Part shown: positions 11,296 through 21,300 of the stretch, piece after piece
Layout: each line of letters begins with the position of its first letter
Position numbering within the stretch: the stretch's first letter is position 1
DNA from: Mangifera indica
Taxonomy: Eukaryota > Streptophyta > Magnoliopsida > Sapindales > Anacardiaceae
Direction of reading: 5' to 3'
DNA: 64,000 nucleotides
NCBI RefSeq assembly: GCF_011075055.1
Contig: NC_058153.1
Span: 1,426,001-1,490,000 of the forward strand
Program-made: the position numbers and the translations under genes
The notes under the pieces: generated by a model
Seen by the model: only the letters and a program-made list of their open reading frames with translations
What the model was told of the DNA's origin: nothing
The model's database searches: none

Positions 11296-12174
11296 GGCCA
11301 AACGACTATTTTCCACCCAAGGTATGCTGCAATATCAAGTTTCCACTATTTAACTATGGAAACACTAAACACCCACCTATGACCGGTTAAATTTAACAAA
11401 ACTATAACGGTGGTAAATTTAATCTCATTTTCCCCCCTAAAAGTTTAAAAACTAACATTTTTTCCCTAAGCTAAGTTTGAAAAGATAGCATTTCCCCCCC
11501 TAGGGTTTATTTCCAAACCCTTTCACTTTCTCCGGTGCCATCGCCGGCCGTCTTCCCCTCCCAACGATTTCTCTTCCATCGATGGCCCCTCTCAACTCCA
11601 ACCCAACCCATCCGACGCAGAGAGACGTCGTATGGGAAGAGAAATCGTCTTCCTAGACGACGAAGACGAGATCGATCGATCTCGTCTTCGTCGTCTGGGA
11701 AGACAATCGTCTTCCCAGATGAAGACGACTCGTCTTCGTCTTCCCAAACGATGACGACTGGGAAGACGAAGAATTTTGTCTTCCCCGATGAAGTTCTTCA
11801 TCTTCCACTGTTTCTCCGACATCGATCGAGTGTCCAAGTGGAAGGAAAGAGATCGTCGGAAGGAGATGATGCTTCGGGAGGGAGAGGCTGTCGGCAATAG
11901 AGCCGGAGATTTCAAAACGAAACCCTATGGTGAAACTACGATTTTTTAAAACTTAGGCTGGGGGAAAATTTTAGTTTTTAAAGTTTAAAGAGGAAAAAGT
12001 TGGTTCTATTTTAGTTTATTTTTAATATTATAGAGAAAATAACGATTTTACCCTTACCACCATTAGGGTTTTGTTAAATTTAACCGGTCATGGGTGGGTG
12101 TTTAGTATTTCTATAGTTAAAGAGTAAAAACTTGACATTTCAGCATACCTTGGGTGGGAAATAGTCGTTTGGCC
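11296..12174. mobile_element. Complete GGCC-ended foldback element (Mutator-like MITE), type copy
   Basis: An 879-base element with long terminal inverted repeats: left GGCCAAACGACTATTTTCCA, right GGGAAATAGTCGTTTGGCC. Matching arm segments further in are GACCGGTTAAATTTAAC and GTTAAATTTAACCGGTC. The flanks are TTTTACTTA (11287-11295) and TTTCACTTA (12175-12183), a 9-bp target duplication with one mismatch. The allied sequence at about 2030-2050 shows the unoccupied site. The centre is a GAAGAC/GTCTTC-rich palindrome. The Ser/Arg-rich ORFs on both strands inside it follow from that repeat and are not genes. Confidence 0.85.
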
Positions 12175-12183
12175 TTTCACTTA

Positions 12184-12800
12184 TTTAATATGATTAATCA
12201 ATTCTAATAAATGAGAGTTGACTCGACTAAGATACCTCATTAGTAACATTCATATGCTTTAAGCTTGAACTATGAACTGGACTCCCACCTATGCCTATTT
12301 CAGTTAAAACTAGGTGCACTTGCCTTAATTATTATGTCAATATATCTTCAATAGGTTAGGCCACTTTTGGAGAAGGCTTACGCTGTTCTTCAAAGATTCG
12401 GAATGATGCTCCAATTCTTCTTTGCGGGGACTTTAATTGTTAATGCATTTTCATTAAGATAATGTAACAATACACAAATTCAATTTGAAAATTACTATTT
12501 ATTTGATACAGTAATAATTTATTTTTTAATTTTAACCAAATGACCTCTAAATCTTATAAATTATATATCATTGAAAAAAATATTTAAAGAACTTTCTAAC
12601 TATATATAATATCAATCACAACAACCAAAGGTGAAGCTATGTAACTTTTGTCTTCATAGATTCTCTAAGTGCGATGCCCTTTTAGTATGACATTTTTGTT
12701 TTCAGAGCAGAGAGTAAAACCTTTATTTACTGTATATTCTTTGTTTTCAACGATTGAGACAGTAGGAATTCAAATCAGGCAATGTTTCCTTCAGTTAAGA
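12184..12800 (+). pseudogene. CCR4-6-like fragment D
   Basis: Continues the repeat-R plus gene-fragment arrangement after the transposon. It contains AACTGGACTCCCACCTATGC intron sequence, the exon GTTAGGCCACTTTTGGAGAA... (12354-12439) that would encode VRPLLEKAYAV..WNDAPILLCGDFN, and downstream pieces with AGCAGAGAGTAAAA and GAGACAGTAGGAATTCAAAT. An extra CT in GCTGTTCTTCAAAG shifts the frame, and AT-rich DNA (about 12442-12625) interrupts the exon after FN. Non-functional. Confidence 0.78.
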
Positions 12801-13425
12801 CTTGTAAAACGCAGGTAAAGAAAAAATAGCACCTTAATTGAACCACGACCGGTCTCCCTTCTTTATTGAAAATCCGCATATAAATTGATTTGCACGTACC
12901 TTAATTATATAATAAAATATAGAAATAATATATTATTATATAATAAAATATTTTAAATTAAAAATAAAATAATCTGCCATCACAATCACATCACAATCAC
13001 CGTGTGTATATTTTCCATTACGCTAAAGAGAATGGAAAAAAACATTGGCCAAAATCTTATGATTCTGTGTCTTATTCAAAATAGTCGAAGTACCATAATT
13101 AAGTTGTTAAGCATGGAAAGTGACTCAAAAGCTACTTAGGAGTTAAAGTCTTTCTTTGACGGCATGCTGAGCTCAACAATCGAAGACTTCCAGAAAAGTA
13201 GTTTTGAAATGAAGGCGTAGAAAATTCGAATTACGTCATGCTCAATTTGTAACATCGCTCAATTACCCTCAACACCATCAAGGGAGGTAGCCGAGTCCAT
13301 CAGAAAATGTAAGGATATTTCAGGGTTTTCAGGAAATGTATCTCACGTGCAGAAACCAACAGGAAAAACATATTACGTAAACATCAACTATTCCTCCCCT
13401 TTGACCGAATTTCGGTGCTCTTCGC
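12801..13425. other. Upstream region of the 111-aa gene, nothing else seen
   Basis: Mostly AT-rich to about 13000, then of more balanced composition towards the gene at 13477. Includes CACAATCACATCACAATCACC. No ORF of note on the + strand. The longer minus-strand frame at 13329-13808 is antisense to the 111-aa gene. Confidence 0.4.
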
Positions 13426-13430
13426 AATTC

Positions 13431-13436
13431 TATATA
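13431..13436 (+). promoter_or_regulatory. TATA box of the 111-aa gene
   Basis: TATATA within TTCTATATAACC lies 41-46 bases before the ATG at 13477. That leaves room for a start site about 30 bases downstream and a very short 5' leader. It is the clearest core promoter in the left half of the window. Confidence 0.5.
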
Positions 13437-13476
13437 ACCATGTAAAATCCCAGTTTTATCATGTGATACCAAAGCC

Positions 13477-13812
13477 ATGGGTGCAAACCTTACCACCTTT
13501 GAAAACCGCACCGGCGCTGAGCTTGAAGTAAGGTTCTTTAGACCACCGGCACGTCCAGACCGCTTCCGTAAGACCATTACGATCAGAGCAGGGGCACAAG
13601 CGAATATATCACACTCAGATTTATGTTGCAACGACACAGACGACCCAGAAACGCAAGAGATGATAATGACATTTGTAGATGGAGTTAGGGGCGGCACCAT
13701 GTTTTTTCTTCCAAGCCAAATCATTGAATTCTCTCGAGTGATTTGTGGCATAAATGAAGATGGAAGTTTGGTCATGCAGGGGGGCCGAAAACGGTTTAGT
13801 TTCAGCATCTAG
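13477..13812 (+). CDS. Small single-exon protein of 111 aa, unrecognised
   Basis: One uninterrupted frame starting MGANLTTFENRTGAELEV and ending FSFSI. The composition is that of a soluble protein: charged N-terminal half with RFFRPPARPDRFRKTITIR, paired Cys (DLCCND), an acidic TDDPETQE stretch, then alternating hydrophobic residues (FVDGVRGGTMFFLP) suggesting beta strands. There is no signal peptide, membrane segment or nuclease motif. The ATG is the first after a well-placed TATA box. The base composition is clearly richer in GC than its flanks. It may belong to a small plant family of beta-rich proteins of about 110 aa, but I cannot place it. It sits among dead gene fragments and could be a recent or lineage-specific gene. 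Confidence 0.62.
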   Translation: MGANLTTFENRTGAELEVRFFRPPARPDRFRKTITIRAGAQANISHSDLCCNDTDDPETQEMIMTFVDGVRGGTMFFLPSQIIEFSRVICGINEDGSLVMQGGRKRFSFSI

Positions 13813-13994
13813 TTCATAAAAATAATTCCCTACTTTCTTTATTTTCGTTGATCATTTTCTGATGTCTTTGTATCAGGGCTTTCGGCTGCTTCGGAGGAGG
13901 GGCTTTAGAGAATCTTGCATGAAGGTACATTTATATATTGGCTTTTCAAATTACGTTTGTTAAGGGAATTCCCCTTAATTTGTTACGCATTTTT

Positions 13995-14345
13995 TCCTGT
14001 ACAGTTCTCGCCCTGGCGCTCTCATCAGTTATTTGTGTTGGCGTTGTCTCTTGTGCTGATATCCTAAGCAAACTATGTTTTCTAAGGTGTTTCGATGAAG
14101 TATGTGTAAATCTGTTATCCTTTTAAGTGATGAATTTCCAGTTTTGTATGGTTTTCGTTTGAATTTGGTAATTTAGATTGAAGCTTTCATCATTCATCAG
14201 CTATTTGTCCTGGCGTTGTCTCTTGTGCTGATATTCTAGGCAACCTATGTTTTTGTCCTGGCGCAGTTTCTTGTGCTGACATTCTAGGCAACCAGTGTTT
14301 TATAAAAAGTTTGGATGAAGTGTGTGTAAATCTATTATCCTTTTC
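13995..14345. repeat. Imperfect tandem repeat downstream of the 111-aa gene
   Basis: Three related units contain GTCTCTTGTGCTGATAT, GTCTCTTGTGCTGATATTC and TTTCTTGTGCTGACATTC, each followed by CTA(A/G)GCAA(A/C)C. Units one and three also share GATGAAGT followed by GTGTGTAAATCT(G/A)TTATCC. Units lie at about 14020-14124, 14193-14252 and 14252-14343. The small ORFs across them are not conserved between units. Confidence 0.7.
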
Positions 14346-14760
14346 AATTATGACTCCTGTTAACTCTATTTCAAGAATTACATACATATATATATATATA
14401 TATATAGAGTTAGATATACAAATCATAACTTATTCTATTTTAAAGATTGGGAAAATAACCTTTTTGTGGGGATTTAAAGTTTAATTTTGTTTTAGGTTTT
14501 CTTAAGAAAATTTTATTTGAATAGAATTATTTCTTTGGATTAATTTAATCACATCAACAAATAGTTTAATTTTTATATATCACTAATAAATATTTACCCC
14601 ATATGTTTATATTTAAATTTTTCCTCCTTTTGGTTTTATATGGATGTCAACTAGAACTGCCATTGATGAAGGTGCAGTCTTTTGGAGAACATCAAGGTAA
14701 TTATTTTCAATCGGGCATGGCTTTGATCTTTGAATTGTCAAACATCCAAGATATGAATTA
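14330..14760 (+). pseudogene. CCR4 intron/exon relic (MRTGN exon), second copy
   Basis: The stretch GACTC..AACTCTATTTCAAGAATTACATA at about 14350-14390 matches the intron of copy B at 19375-19412. AGAACTGCCATTGATGAAGG at 14655-14674, then TTTTGGAGAACATCAAGGTAA, is the MRTGNAIDGCAIFWRTSR exon in decayed form. A (TA)n tract and AT-rich DNA separate the two parts. The exon's downstream flank resembles the relic at 8640-8790 (GGCATGGCTTTGA). Confidence 0.75.
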
Positions 14761-14988
14761 ATATTGTTAAGAGTAATGGTACATACATCTATATATATTC
14801 TAATTACATAAAATTAATATATAAATAATATATCATCATATAATTAAATAATATGTCATCTATAATTTAAAATTATTAAATTAAGAATTTTACTTATTTA
14901 ATATAATTAATTCAATTCTCTGAAAAAAAAAAAAACTCAAACATATAAATTTTTTAATACTGTGTGAGACAAAAGAAGTAATATTTTA

Positions 14989-15642
14989 GGCCAAAAGAGT
15001 TATTCTCACCCAAGGTACGGTGGAATTTTAATTTTATATCCACTAACTTTTAAAAATTCAAACATCTATCTATCATCCAAAATTTATTAAACTATTTTAT
15101 TAAAATCGAAGGTAAAATCGTCATTTTATCAATAATATTAAAAAATTATAATTTTATTTTATTTCTCTCTTTAGGTTTTGAAAACTAACAAGTTTATCTC
15201 TGTCTAAATATTTTAAATTTTAAAAAGTGACTATTCCTCCCACCCCCACACTTAGGTTTTTGTTTTCTCCTTTCTTTGTCATTGACATCTTCCTCTTTCC
15301 ACCCTCACAATCGAGATCATTCGAAACGACCATTGTGAGAGGTGAGGAAGGGGTGGTTGGAGAGAGGAGAAAAAAAAAACCTAGGTGTGAGGATGACATT
15401 ATCACTTTTTAAAATTTAAAATATTTAAACAGAGATGAATTTATTAGTTTTCAAAACTTACGAAGAAAAATAAGATAAATTTATAATTTTTTAAATATTA
15501 TTAATAAAATAATAATTTATTTATAACTTTAATAAAAAAAATTTAACAGATTTTAAATAATAAATAAATTTTTAAATTTTTAAAAATTAAAACATATGAG
15601 TTAAAATTTTGCTACAGCGTAGATGAGAATAAGTTTATTGGC
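14989..15642. mobile_element. GGCC-ended foldback element, second copy
   Basis: A 654-base element. The left end is GGCCAAAAGAGTTATTCTCA and the decayed right end is GAGAATAAGTTTATTGGC. The flanks carry an identical 10-base direct repeat TAATATTTTA (14979-14988, 15643-15652). The core is again a self-complementary pyrimidine/purine segment (CTCCCACCCCCACACTTAGG against CCTAGGTGTGAGGATG). The two 61-aa ORFs on opposite strands of the core reflect this symmetry and are not genes. Confidence 0.85.
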
Positions 15643-15652
15643 TAATATTTTA

Positions 15653-16030
15653 TTCCTACTCCTATATGATGTGGCGCTGTGGCCGGCGTCCACATCATTT
15701 TATGCCCCAGCTAAAGAAGCCATCGATTTTATGCCCCCACCGAAAAGTTCCAGCGCTCCTATGTTTCATCAAATATTTCAGGGTGAAGGACTTGCTCGAC
15801 AGATTTCTATTTATTAATTTTAAAATATATAAATATTTATCAATCATTCAATTCTATTAATATTATCAGTTAATTTAAAATTAAATTACTTATTAGTCCT
15901 CTGTTTTTCCGTCTTTTCAACCCTTCTAGTAACACAATCTGCGACAGTGTCAAGTTTGAATTGGCAATTGAGATTTGAGCGTACGATAATCTTACTATCA
16001 GTTGCTGACAATTCTGGGCTCCGTTTAATA
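15653..16030. other. Intergenic, no supported gene
   Basis: A short segment of higher GC (15665-15790, with GTGGCGCTGTGGCCGGCGTC) stands out from its surroundings and may be a scrap of a gene or transposon, but I cannot assign it. The rest is AT-rich. Confidence 0.4.
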
Positions 16031-16035
16031 ATTGA

Positions 16036-16210
16036 GTAATACTATATGTATTCATTTTAAGTACATAAATATATACATATTTATATATGTCATCATATGA
16101 TTGGTTATTATTTTATTCTTAATTTAAAATTATTCAATCACATGATAATATATATAAATATGTATATATTTATATACCCAAAATAAATACACATAATTTT
16201 ATTGTTAATA
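16036..16210. mobile_element. AT-rich foldback MITE
   Basis: About 175 bases with inverted ends. The left TATGTATTCATTTTAAGTAC pairs with a right segment whose complement reads TATGTGTATTTATTTTGGGT. The centre contains CATGATAATATATATAAATA against TATATATGTCATCATATG. Related sequences recur near 1250-1345, 7985-8085, 10825-10980, 14770-14880 and 40318-40475, with the shared core TTTTAAATTAAAAATAAAATAAC. Confidence 0.65.
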
Positions 16211-16271
16211 ATTTTATATCCAGCTTTAATGATAGAGTTAAAAACACTATATATATATATACACACACACA

Positions 16272-17140
16272 CCCAAGGTTCGTTTTATATTCTCCTTTGA
16301 TGTTTTTATATTTATACTCACTTTTAAATCTTTAGATAAATGTATTTCATTTTTTTAAATTAAATATTTATATGACAAAGTTTATAGTGATATTAAATTT
16401 ATTTTCAGCTTCATTTTTAAAATGTGAAAAGATTTTCTATTAGAAATAAAGATAAAATTCTTATTTTTATCAATGATATAAAAAAATATAAATTCTATTA
16501 AGTTTTGTTTCTTAAGTTTTAAAAACTAATAATTTTGTATCTGTTTAAAGTTTTTTAACTTTGAAAAATAACATTTTTCTCTCTAAAACTTAAAGTTTAT
16601 TTTCTTGCCCTCTTTGATCATCAACGATGATGCTTGAAGCTACGGACCGATCCAACACAAGAAAGAGTGTTTGAAATCGACAAAAGCTCTTTGTTAATTT
16701 TAGATTAATGAACGAGACTTCGTCAAATCAAACGAATTGACAAAGCCTCGTTGCTTCGTCCAAATCGACGCATCTTCATTATGTGTTGGGCAGGGTAAGA
16801 GATGGTGGTTAGTGTATCATTAGGTAAAAGCAATGTTGCCAAGGTAGGAAAGGGTAAAAAAAAAACCCTAGGTTTTGCAGGGGGAGAGGAAACGTTAGTT
16901 TTCAAAATTAAAAAACTTTAAATAAAGATAAAGTTGTTAGTTTTTAAAATCTTATGAGAAAAACTTAATGAAAATTATATTTTTTTAATATTATTGATAA
17001 AATAATAATTTTACCCTTATTTCTAATATAAAAGTTTAACAGAAGTTAGCTTATAAATGAAATTTTGAGTTTTTTAATCAAACTATAGAGATATATATTT
17101 ATTTTAGCATTAAACTCAGGCCAAAAATAATCTTTGGCCT
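16272..17140. mobile_element. GGCC-ended foldback element, third copy (left end degraded)
   Basis: The right terminus reads AATAATCTTTGGCC and ends at 17140. The left terminus keeps only CCCAAGGTTCG after a microsatellite-like TATACACACACAC. The interior has the family's AT-rich arms and a central coding-like core (about 16600-16780). The right half, from about 16772, is repeated at 26447-26815 because the left breakpoint of the tandem duplication falls inside this element. Confidence 0.6.
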
Positions 17141-17409
17141 TTTTAAAATCACAAATTTCAGCTGGCTTTTCATTATAAAATAGTAACGGTTTGGTTAAAA
17201 TTTTATATAAGATTTATTTTAATTTAAATTAATTTGATTCTAATATAATCTTCCCAATTTCTATGTAATTAGAGAAAAAAAAAACTTTGTTTTATTTACA
17301 TCATCAGGTTCATTCAGTAGATATCAAGACAACTCAATCATAGTACTCTGTTTGATTGGAAACATCTATACCTATATTAGTTAAACAACATACATTTGCC
17401 TTATTATTA

Positions 17410-17990
17410 GGCCAAAGGACTATTTCCCACCCCAGGTATGTTTTTCCAAATTCACCACTGTTTATTTTAAAAATCTCATTTATTCATCTATTGATTATTT
17501 AAAAAAATAGTTTTAAGAGTAAAATAATCATTTTATCTATAATATTAAAAATAAATTTAAATTTAATTTTTATTTTCCCCCCAAATCTTAAAAACTAATA
17601 ATTTTTTTCTAACCTAAGTTTTCAAAAACAATATTTTCACGCTAAGGTTTCCAAAGTTTTGGCTTGAATTTTTTGACAACGACCAACGATCTACAGGTGA
17701 CGTCTCTTCCTCCCCAACGTTTTTTCTTTCTGATCGTGTGACGTCTTTCCTTCTTAGGCATCTTCCTCTTCTATGTGTCATCATTGAGACAAAGATGACA
17801 AAGGCAAATCGTTTTTGTTTCGATGAAGACCCGTCGTCTTCTTCGACGACGATGTTATAGGACGTCAAAAGATGTACAACTGGAAGGAAGGGCCATCAGA
17901 GAGGGAGAGTAAGTGTTTGTAGATCATTAATCGTCATCAAAAAATTAGATCTGAAGGTTTGAAAACCCAGAGGGACCATGTAGTTTTTTA
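17410..17990. mobile_element. Left part of a GGCC-ended foldback element next to copy B
   Basis: The left terminus GGCCAAAGGACTATTTCCCA is present with the AT-rich arm, and a core contains GTCGTCTTCTTCGACGACG (about 17831-17849). No right terminus follows. The sequence passes into the 5' region of the CCR4 pseudogene, so the element was truncated there. The same truncated element occurs at 27087 in unit 2. Short ORFs in the core are not supported as genes. Confidence 0.6.
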
Positions 17991-18305
17991 TTATTACATT
18001 GCATCGTTTGGATTTGGATTTGGAGAAAGAGAGATATAGACCGTGGAGTTGACAAAGAGGAAATAAACGACGTCGTTCGAGGATGAGGTGCATGTTTACT
18101 TATTTAGACTCACGCGATTGACAAAGAGCGTGATCAACGCGCTTACTTTCTCGTCACTGCGACTCGATGAGCCGTTCTTCTCGTCTCCAATTCCTCGCCA
18201 CCATGTTGTATCGCTTTGCTGTACTCTCCTTTGTCATTGTCTTTTCTCTCAATTTACACGCCTACTAAAAGCGTCTCGATTGTGATACAAGTTTTTATTT
18301 TGTAG

Positions 18306-21300
18306 AATACGAGAGGTAGAAAAACTAGAAGCTTTGCAAATGGATCAAACACCAGAGGGAGAGGCCAGTTCGTTACCGGAGACTCGCACTTACGTTCTGT
18401 CCGTCAAGGAAGCTTCTCTAACCAGCCACTTCAGCAACCGCCGCCGTCTAATCAAAATCAACAGTTCCGCTATCCTCGTCCATCGTTTTATCAAAATCAA
18501 GCAGTGCGGTCCCACCGTCGTAAGCCATTGGATTATCGGGCATGGGAGTACGCCAAGGTACCGCCGCCTCCAAATTCTGGTAATTTTTTACATTTTCATT
18601 GTCATAAGTTTAATTTGGGAAGATTAAATTTGCATCTTTTAGTTCAAATTTTAATTACATTGTAAAAACTGTTTAGCTTACTGGAAAAGATGGTTTTTTT
18701 TTTTCTTTTTCAGTGAGTTAATGGTTTATTGGTTCATTTCAAAAGTAAAGCTGGTTGTTGGATTGACTTTGTTAGTTTGTTTTTTTGCTTGACAGAGCGG
18801 TTTTTAATTCTCTCGTATAAGTTGCTGGCCGACTACCTCGCTATTGATCACCGGGGCAAACTTTACCATCACATACCGCGTCACATGCTAGACTAGGAGT
18901 GGAGGAAGAGAAGTATAATTTTTGAACTTGGATTATGGTCGGCAGACGTTATGTGTTTTCAGGTTATCAATCTACTACTTCATGAAGACCATCCAATCTT
19001 TGCCTTATTCTCTTATGCTTTCTAACCCAGAAGTTTGGATCAACTATGATTGTTGCAGCTTTTTCATTTTTGGCAATTTCCTTTGTTCTGTTGTAAATTT
19101 ACCGACTTTGAATAATTGAAGTTCTTATTGTTTCGTGATTTTTATTCTGCATGGTTTATTGTTGCATTTTGTTTATTCTTTTTAATAATGAACAGTCAGT
19201 AATTCTTTTTTTCTGGTGGTTGATAAATTTCTAGACTTAGAGTCAGAGTTGAGGATTAGAGGTTACAGTAGCATTTGGAAGGTGAGTTTTGAAATGCAAC
19301 CTTTGCCTTATTTTCTTATGTTTTTCTAACCCAGAAGTTTGGATCAAATCTGTGTAAATCTATTAACCTTTCAACTAATAATGTCTATTGACTCTATTTC
19401 AAGAATTACATAGTTGGATATAGGAAAAGGGGAATTGATACTCTCATTTTCAACTAGCTTAGACATTAATCATAACAGTTAGATAACTTAATCTATTTTA
19501 AAGACTATTAAATTTATTTTTTTGTTGAGAATTATGGTGTAACTTTGTTTAGTTTTCTATAGATGCGAACTGGAAATGCCATTGATGGATGTGCAATCTT
19601 TTGGCGAACATCAAGGTTCGCTGTCTTCCTGTTTTTATAGGTCTTGTTAAATTTTGCAGTACTTGGCTTACTTCTATCATTTAATTTGCTTGATTCATGG
19701 CAATAGATCTTATTTTAAATATGTAGTCTCTTTTCTTTCAACCTCCATTCTAACTTATGATGAGATGTTGTCATTTAGTGCAGCAAAGTCATGGTTACTA
19801 GTCCTAAAGTGCCCCTGGGGAAGCTAGAATAAAGTTTAGAGTCATGCAGCCCTTTGGGTTATAGAAGTTCCTGTTTACTAGGAGCAGTTGAAATTATATT
19901 AATAACCTCTTGTAATGGCTAATTATATCAAGATATCTCTGGTATCTATCTTTTATCTCACTCTTGAAACTTGCTCATATATTCTCTTCTTTGATATCTG
20001 TAATAACATCCAGTAGCTATAAGGACTTTTTTCTACTTGGTTCTACTGTAGGTAATGTCCGAAATTTTGTCTCCATAATACTGGATTCTAGTTAGTATTT
20101 GGCTGCATATGTTTAGTTAGACTATTTTTTAATTCTTTTTCCTCTTGGTTTCTACTGGTCTCAAGATTTCAAATTATTATATTGAAGTTCAACTTTGATG
20201 TTCTTCTCATATTACTTATAAAAAAATTTTATTGGTAATGTAGTCTGAAAGTTCATTTAATGATCTGTATATTAGATTCAAATTGCTGTATGAGGAATCC
20301 ATAGAGTATAATAAACTCAGACTTCAGGATAATGTTGCACAGATATGTGTGCTTGAGGTATATCAAGACTTATTACCTTGAAAACCTACTAGGATTCACC
20401 TACTGTAAATATTTATTTCTAGATGATTTATTTCTTGAATTTTATTGATTGATATGATTACTTCCTATGAAGTTCTTTTTTTGTTTTGTTGAACAGATGT
20501 TGGGTCAAAATTTCAATGAAAATGGACTGCCTCTCTCAACAAGGTAACTCAAGAAATTAGTAAAACGCTTGTTTGTATATATCAGGCTAAATATTTTCAT
20601 AAATTTGGTATGGAATTATCTCGAACATCTTTTTGCTGTTTTTCACAATAGTCGACGTGAGCATTGCTGGTAGAAGTATATGATCAATAAACATGTATAT
20701 CTAATATCCGTGATTATGTAAAAGTTGTCTCTTCTTAATTGATTTCATATCCATAATATTAAACACCATTGATATAAATCTTACTGGGTATAATTGCAAT
20801 TTGATGATCAAATGAAATGTTAAGATTTGTGGTTTTGATCTATTCAAAGTAAATTCTAATCATTTGAATTAAAGGTTTAACTAATGCTTAATACTATCGG
20901 TAAAGGACTTCACACTAATGTTTCTAGGCGTATTTGCTTCTTCACCTTAGTCCACTATTTCGTTCTGGAATTAATTTTAAATTATTACTTCTTCAAAATA
21001 CTTTGCTTCGTATACATCATAAGGTTGATTTAGTAGATATCAAGACTACTCAATCATGGTTATCTGTTTGATTGTAAACATTAATGATGAAAACATATAG
21101 GGGTTAGTCACATCAAAACTGCTGTCCAAATGTTGTGGGGATACCATTTCATTAGCTTGTACTCTGAATTTCCAGTTCAGCTGGTTCTAGTAAGGTTGTC
21201 ATCTGTAACATTCATGTGCTTTACAATCGCAAAAGAGGGGAAATATAGCTTGGCCAGGTATGAACTGGACTCACATCCACACCTATATCAGTTAAACTAG

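Noticed and set aside
11535..11915. 121-aa and 107-aa Ser/Arg-rich ORFs on both strands
   Set aside because: They arise from the palindromic GAAGAC/GTCTTC core of a foldback transposon. The two strands give near-mirror low-complexity peptides.
13329..13808. 159-codon minus-strand ORF opposite the 111-aa gene
   Set aside because: The + strand frame has a TATA box, a proper ATG and sensible composition. The antisense frame has none of these. It is longer, so a transcript check would settle it.
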